Assembly: GCA_030679975.1 (NCBI GenBank)
Contig: JAUXSL010000124.1
Location: 1-34,974 of the forward strand
Source of the DNA: Actinomycetota bacterium
Lineage (GTDB): Bacteria > Actinomycetota > Aquicultoria > CAJVYJ01 > JAUVQD01
Reading direction: 5' to 3'
Length of the DNA stretch: 34,974 nt
A model generated the notes under the pieces. That model was not told the DNA's origin, made no database searches, and saw only the letters and a program-made list of their open reading frames with translations. A program made the position numbers and the translations under genes. This document shows, in pieces, positions 33,012 through 34,974 of the stretch. How positions within the stretch are numbered: the stretch's first letter is position 1; every line of letters starts with the position of its first letter.

Positions 33012-33999
33012 ACTCCTTAAGGAAAAATCACTAGAAAAAACAGTTGGGTTTGCGTACCAGTTATCTCGCATTCTGTTGGAGCGAGATTTTCGTGAAGCAA
33101 GCGAAATAGGGCCTTGGCTGATTGGCCTTGATGCGGATGAAAAAAGTGAAGTTAAAGAATTTCTTAGCGAGATAGAAAAGAGAGAAAATCTTACTATTGC
33201 TAATTTGAGCGAGTCAAGGGTGCAGGAGCTGGTTGATGAACTTGCTAAGCTGGTTAAGGATCAAGAGCTACATGAAGTACGCCTAAACAATCACACAGGC
33301 AAAGACTTGCTGGGGGAGCTTCATTCTCGACACAGCCAGTTGACATCTAGTTTGGAAACTGAAGCAGATCGTTTATGCAATGAGGGCGACCTAGTGGGAT
33401 CGGCAGAGCTATACCTTAAAATATTAGGTTTTGTTGCCTTGCCCCAAAATGATTCGAATCAAGTACGACTAAACCTAAAGTGCGGGCGAGTGTTTCATGA
33501 ACTTGGTCAATATAACAAAGCGCTAGATTTCCTTGTAAATGCATACAAGGGCACCGACGAAATTGCAGAGAAAATCGAACCGCTGGGTCTCATAATGTTA
33601 TTACACCTAGACGCCAAGCAACAGCGCCGAGGGCAAGAATCTCTTGAAAAATTAATCAGGTTCACAAACTGGGCTCATAATGAGGATATTGCAAAAGGTC
33701 AGGGCTTTCACTTTATTGGGAGATTCCATTCGCGGCTCGGAAATAATGAGGAAGCATTCCGCTTTTATAGCAGAGCCTATGAGGTTTTTGAAAATCATTC
33801 GTTTGATTTTGGCATCGCTTCGGTAAGCAATAATCTCGGCATACAATATTTTAAGCAAAAAGATTACGATAGTGCCTTAACTTGTTTCGACCGAGCTCTT
33901 AATATATTTAAGCGACTTGATATCAAGAAAGATGAAATGGCAGTGCAAGCAAACATCGAGACACTGCTCCAAGCGCGACAAGCACAGATAGAACCTTAA
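33004..33999 (+). CDS. TPR-repeat cassette protein (module partner 2)
   Basis: This 331-aa helical protein has an N-terminal domain of about 120 residues rich in Glu and Lys, probably coiled coil, followed by several tetratricopeptide repeats. Examples are SAELYLKILGF..LKCGRVFHELGQYNKALDFL, GFHFIGRFHSRLGNNEEAFRFYSRAYEVF and NNLGIQYFKQKDYDSALTCFDRALNIF, which match the TPR pattern of alternating W/LG-Y-A-A/F residues. TPRs bind partner proteins or peptides. Its ATG lies inside the last codons of the upstream gene (ATGTTTGA). It is the last gene before attC site 2. Function is unknown; a sensor or scaffold for partner 1 is the simplest guess. Confidence 0.85.
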   Translation: MFELLKEKSLEKTVGFAYQLSRILLERDFREASEIGPWLIGLDADEKSEVKEFLSEIEKRENLTIANLSESRVQELVDELAKLVKDQELHEVRLNNHTGKDLLGELHSRHSQLTSSLETEADRLCNEGDLVGSAELYLKILGFVALPQNDSNQVRLNLKCGRVFHELGQYNKALDFLVNAYKGTDEIAEKIEPLGLIMLLHLDAKQQRRGQESLEKLIRFTNWAHNEDIAKGQGFHFIGRFHSRLGNNEEAFRFYSRAYEVFENHSFDFGIASVSNNLGIQYFKQKDYDSALTCFDRALNIFKRLDIKKDEMAVQANIETLLQARQAQIEP

Positions 34000-34107
34000 C
34001 TGATTCTTTTGAACAAGAAAGACAAGGGTGGCCGTTCAACCCTACAGCTTAGCCCAAACGTTCCCCCCCTCGTTCGCTTCAGTTAAGATTTGTAAAACAA
34101 AGGACGC

Positions 34108-34190
34108 GCCCAACAAATCGTTCCAGCGGATGTTTACCTGCGTCATTTGGTCGCTCCGCAGCTAAACGCCGCTGAATTCAAGCGTTAGCC
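34108..34190 (+). repeat. attC recombination site 2
   Basis: The boxes are 1L GCCCAAC (34108-34114), 2L GTTCCAGCGG (34120-34129), 2R CCGCTGAAT (34169-34177) and 1R GTTAGCC (34184-34190). The inner part folds further: GTTTACCTGCG pairs with CGCAGCTAAAC with one mismatch. The 1L box is the exact reverse complement of GTTGGGC, the left edge of the same cassette, fixing its limits at 32108-34184. The 13-bp string TCGTTCCAGCGGA is identical in site 1. Confidence 0.92.
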
Positions 34191-34226
34191 CACAAGAGAA
34201 ATAATCCGCTGTTGCTTGTTTAGGCA

Positions 34227-34265
34227 TTGAAATACACGAAACATATACGTATACTACACGTATAC
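34227..34265 (+). promoter_or_regulatory. Promoter and operator of the RHH/MazF-like pair
   Basis: TTGAAA (34227-34232) and TATACT (34250-34255) are 17 bp apart. ACGTATAC occurs twice (34247-34254 and 34258-34265) with an 11-bp period, about one helical turn, overlapping the -10 box; this is a likely binding site for the antitoxin. GGAGG at 34270-34274 precedes the ATG at 34281. Confidence 0.65.
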
Positions 34266-34280
34266 GGAATGGAGGTTTTA

Positions 34281-34511
34281 ATGCAAAAGAAGCTGACCAT
34301 AACATTAGACGAGGAAGTTTATGTGGGCCTTCGCAAGACCATCGGCCCGCGCAAAATCAGCAAATTTGTCGAGGAATTGGTTCGCCCGCACGTAGTGCGC
34401 CCGAATTTAGAATTAGCATACTCTCAAATGTCACAAGATAAAAAGAGAGAGGCAGAAGCCTTGGATTGGGCAGAGATGACTTTCAGGGACATGGCTCGTG
34501 AAAAAAGGTGA
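34281..34511 (+). CDS. Ribbon-helix-helix-type antitoxin (MazE-like)
   Basis: ATG 34281 is chosen because a strong GGAGG ends 6 nt before it; the ORF-track start lies in the -35 box. The 76-aa protein begins [36 protein letters not shown], a typical ribbon-helix-helix DNA-binding fold. An acidic C-terminus ([20 protein letters not shown]) follows that would bind the toxin. Its last 14 bp overlap the toxin gene. It probably represses the pair by binding the ACGTATAC repeats. Confidence 0.88.
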   Translation: MQKKLTITLDEEVYVGLRKTIGPRKISKFVEELVRPHVVRPNLELAYSQMSQDKKREAEALDWAEMTFRDMAREKR

Positions 34512-34821
34512 GGTTTGGTGGGTTAACTTCGACCCCTCGGTTGGCGGAGAAATTAGAAAGAAACGCCCTGCTGTAATTGTTAGCAATGATGCATCGAACA
34601 AGTTTCTCAATCGCGTCCAGGTTGTTCCTTTAACAAGCAAGACAGATCGTCTTTATCCCAGCGAGGCGCTGGTTGTGTTAGATGGCAAAGAAAGTAAGGC
34701 GATGGCCGATCAGCTAGCTACTGTGAGCAAGTTGCGACTGTTTAAATTTGCCGGCGTCCTCTCGGAAGAAGATATACTCAAAATTAGTGAAACTATCAAA
34801 ATACAATTAGATATTTTCTGA
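34498..34821 (+). CDS. MazF/PemK-family toxin (mRNA interferase)
   Basis: This 107-aa protein has the CcdB/PemK-like barrel signature: [33 protein letters not shown], then [10 protein letters not shown] and a C-terminal [22 protein letters not shown]. The N-terminal G-x-V/I-W-x-V-x-F-x-P and the R-P-x-x-V-I/V-S motifs are the hallmarks of MazF endoribonucleases. GTG 34498 overlaps the antitoxin end, giving translational coupling. It lies directly before attC site 3 and completes the third cassette. Confidence 0.93.
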   Translation: MKKGEVWWVNFDPSVGGEIRKKRPAVIVSNDASNKFLNRVQVVPLTSKTDRLYPSEALVVLDGKESKAMADQLATVSKLRLFKFAGVLSEEDILKISETIKIQLDIF

Positions 34822-34827
34822 AAACCG

Positions 34828-34899
34828 GGCTAACAAGGCGTTCCACCCGACCGCTACCCGGCCGGTCAAAGTAGCGGCAGGTGAACGCAGGCGTCATGT
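34828..34899 (+). repeat. attC recombination site 3
   Basis: The boxes are 1L GGCTAAC (34828-34834), 2L GTTCCACC (34840-34847), 2R GGTGAAC (34880-34886) and 1R GTCATGT (34893-34899). The inner stem CCGCTAC/GTAGCGG is perfect, and 2L again has one extra C relative to 2R. 1L is the exact reverse complement of GTTAGCC, the left edge of this cassette (cassette 34185-34893). The 1R box departs from GTTRRRY at two positions. Confidence 0.85.
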
Positions 34900-34907
34900 G
34901 CAAAACA

Positions 34908-34937
34908 TTGACAAATTTCTATCGATAAGGGTAAAGT
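34908..34937 (+). promoter_or_regulatory. Promoter at the start of the fourth cassette
   Basis: A perfect TTGACA (34908-34913) and TAAAGT (34932-34937) with an 18-bp spacer, followed by GGAGG (34944-34948) before an ATG at 34956. Confidence 0.6.
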
Positions 34938-34955
34938 ATTACTGGAGGTGTATCG

Positions 34956-34974
34956 ATGGAATTAGTAAAAGTTT
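34956..34974 (+). CDS. Start of a gene in the fourth cassette (5' fragment)
   Basis: ATG 34956 follows GGAGG by 7 nt and a good promoter. Only MELVKV is visible before the window ends. AbrB-type antitoxins often begin this way, but six residues do not allow assignment. Confidence 0.5.

Overview
The window is a chromosomal segment of a bacterium with fairly high GC, encoding mostly housekeeping genes, with an AT-richer gene-cassette array at its right end. The gene content (Lon, YtxH protein, DUF4446-pheA-serS, LarC-like protein, SelB with tRNA-Sec, DsrE and sulfide-oxidoreductase-like genes) and several promoters whose -10 box sits directly before a start codon (leaderless mRNAs) fit an uncultured, probably anaerobic or microaerobic Actinobacteria-like lineage. 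That assignment is inference only; no rRNA or marker gene is present.

Layout. 1-2505 (minus): a GH57-like membrane-anchored envelope protein, a small membrane protein and the start of a PIN-PhoH ATPase. 2688-9556 (mostly plus): lon, two convergent paralogous ferredoxins flanking a dispersed repeat, a YggT-like protein, a PLP aminotransferase, ddl, a YtxH protein and a GNAT acetyltransferase. 9597-14562: YihY, then an ArsR-headed sulfur/redox operon (thioredoxin, DsrE, SHOCT protein, membrane cytochrome c, sulfide:quinone/flavocytochrome-type flavoprotein), then a CDF metal exporter. 14644-19529: pyrE, a Fic protein, endonuclease IV, a polysaccharide deacetylase, a second ArsR with a tiny downstream ORF, and 5-formyl-THF cyclo-ligase. 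19591-23355: an ABC-2 exporter pair, a remnant of selA, and selB. 23358-31141: a PIN/Phd toxin-antitoxin pair, tRNA-Sec, a phosphoesterase, a nucleotidyltransferase, a C-terminally short LarC, DUF4446-pheA-serS, and a membrane GAF-GGDEF protein.

31480-34974 is the standout region: a run of integron-type gene cassettes without a visible integrase. Three attC sites show the expected 1L/2L/2R/1R boxes and the single extrahelical base in 2L. The box at the left edge of each complete cassette is the exact reverse complement of the 1L box of that cassette's own attC: GTTGTGT/ACACAAC, GTTGGGC/GCCCAAC and GTTAGCC/GGCTAAC. This fixes the cassette boundaries and shows the array was built by site-specific recombination. 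The cassettes carry hicAB, an unrecognised two-gene module (174-aa protein plus TPR protein), a ribbon-helix-helix/MazF-like pair, and the start of a fourth cassette.

How the genes work together: SerRS, tRNA-Sec and SelB are three parts of selenocysteine insertion, but selA is reduced to about 31 codons in front of selB. The sulfur operon looks like a sensed, membrane-associated sulfide or polysulfide oxidation module. The cassette array adds mobile stabilisation or defence functions.
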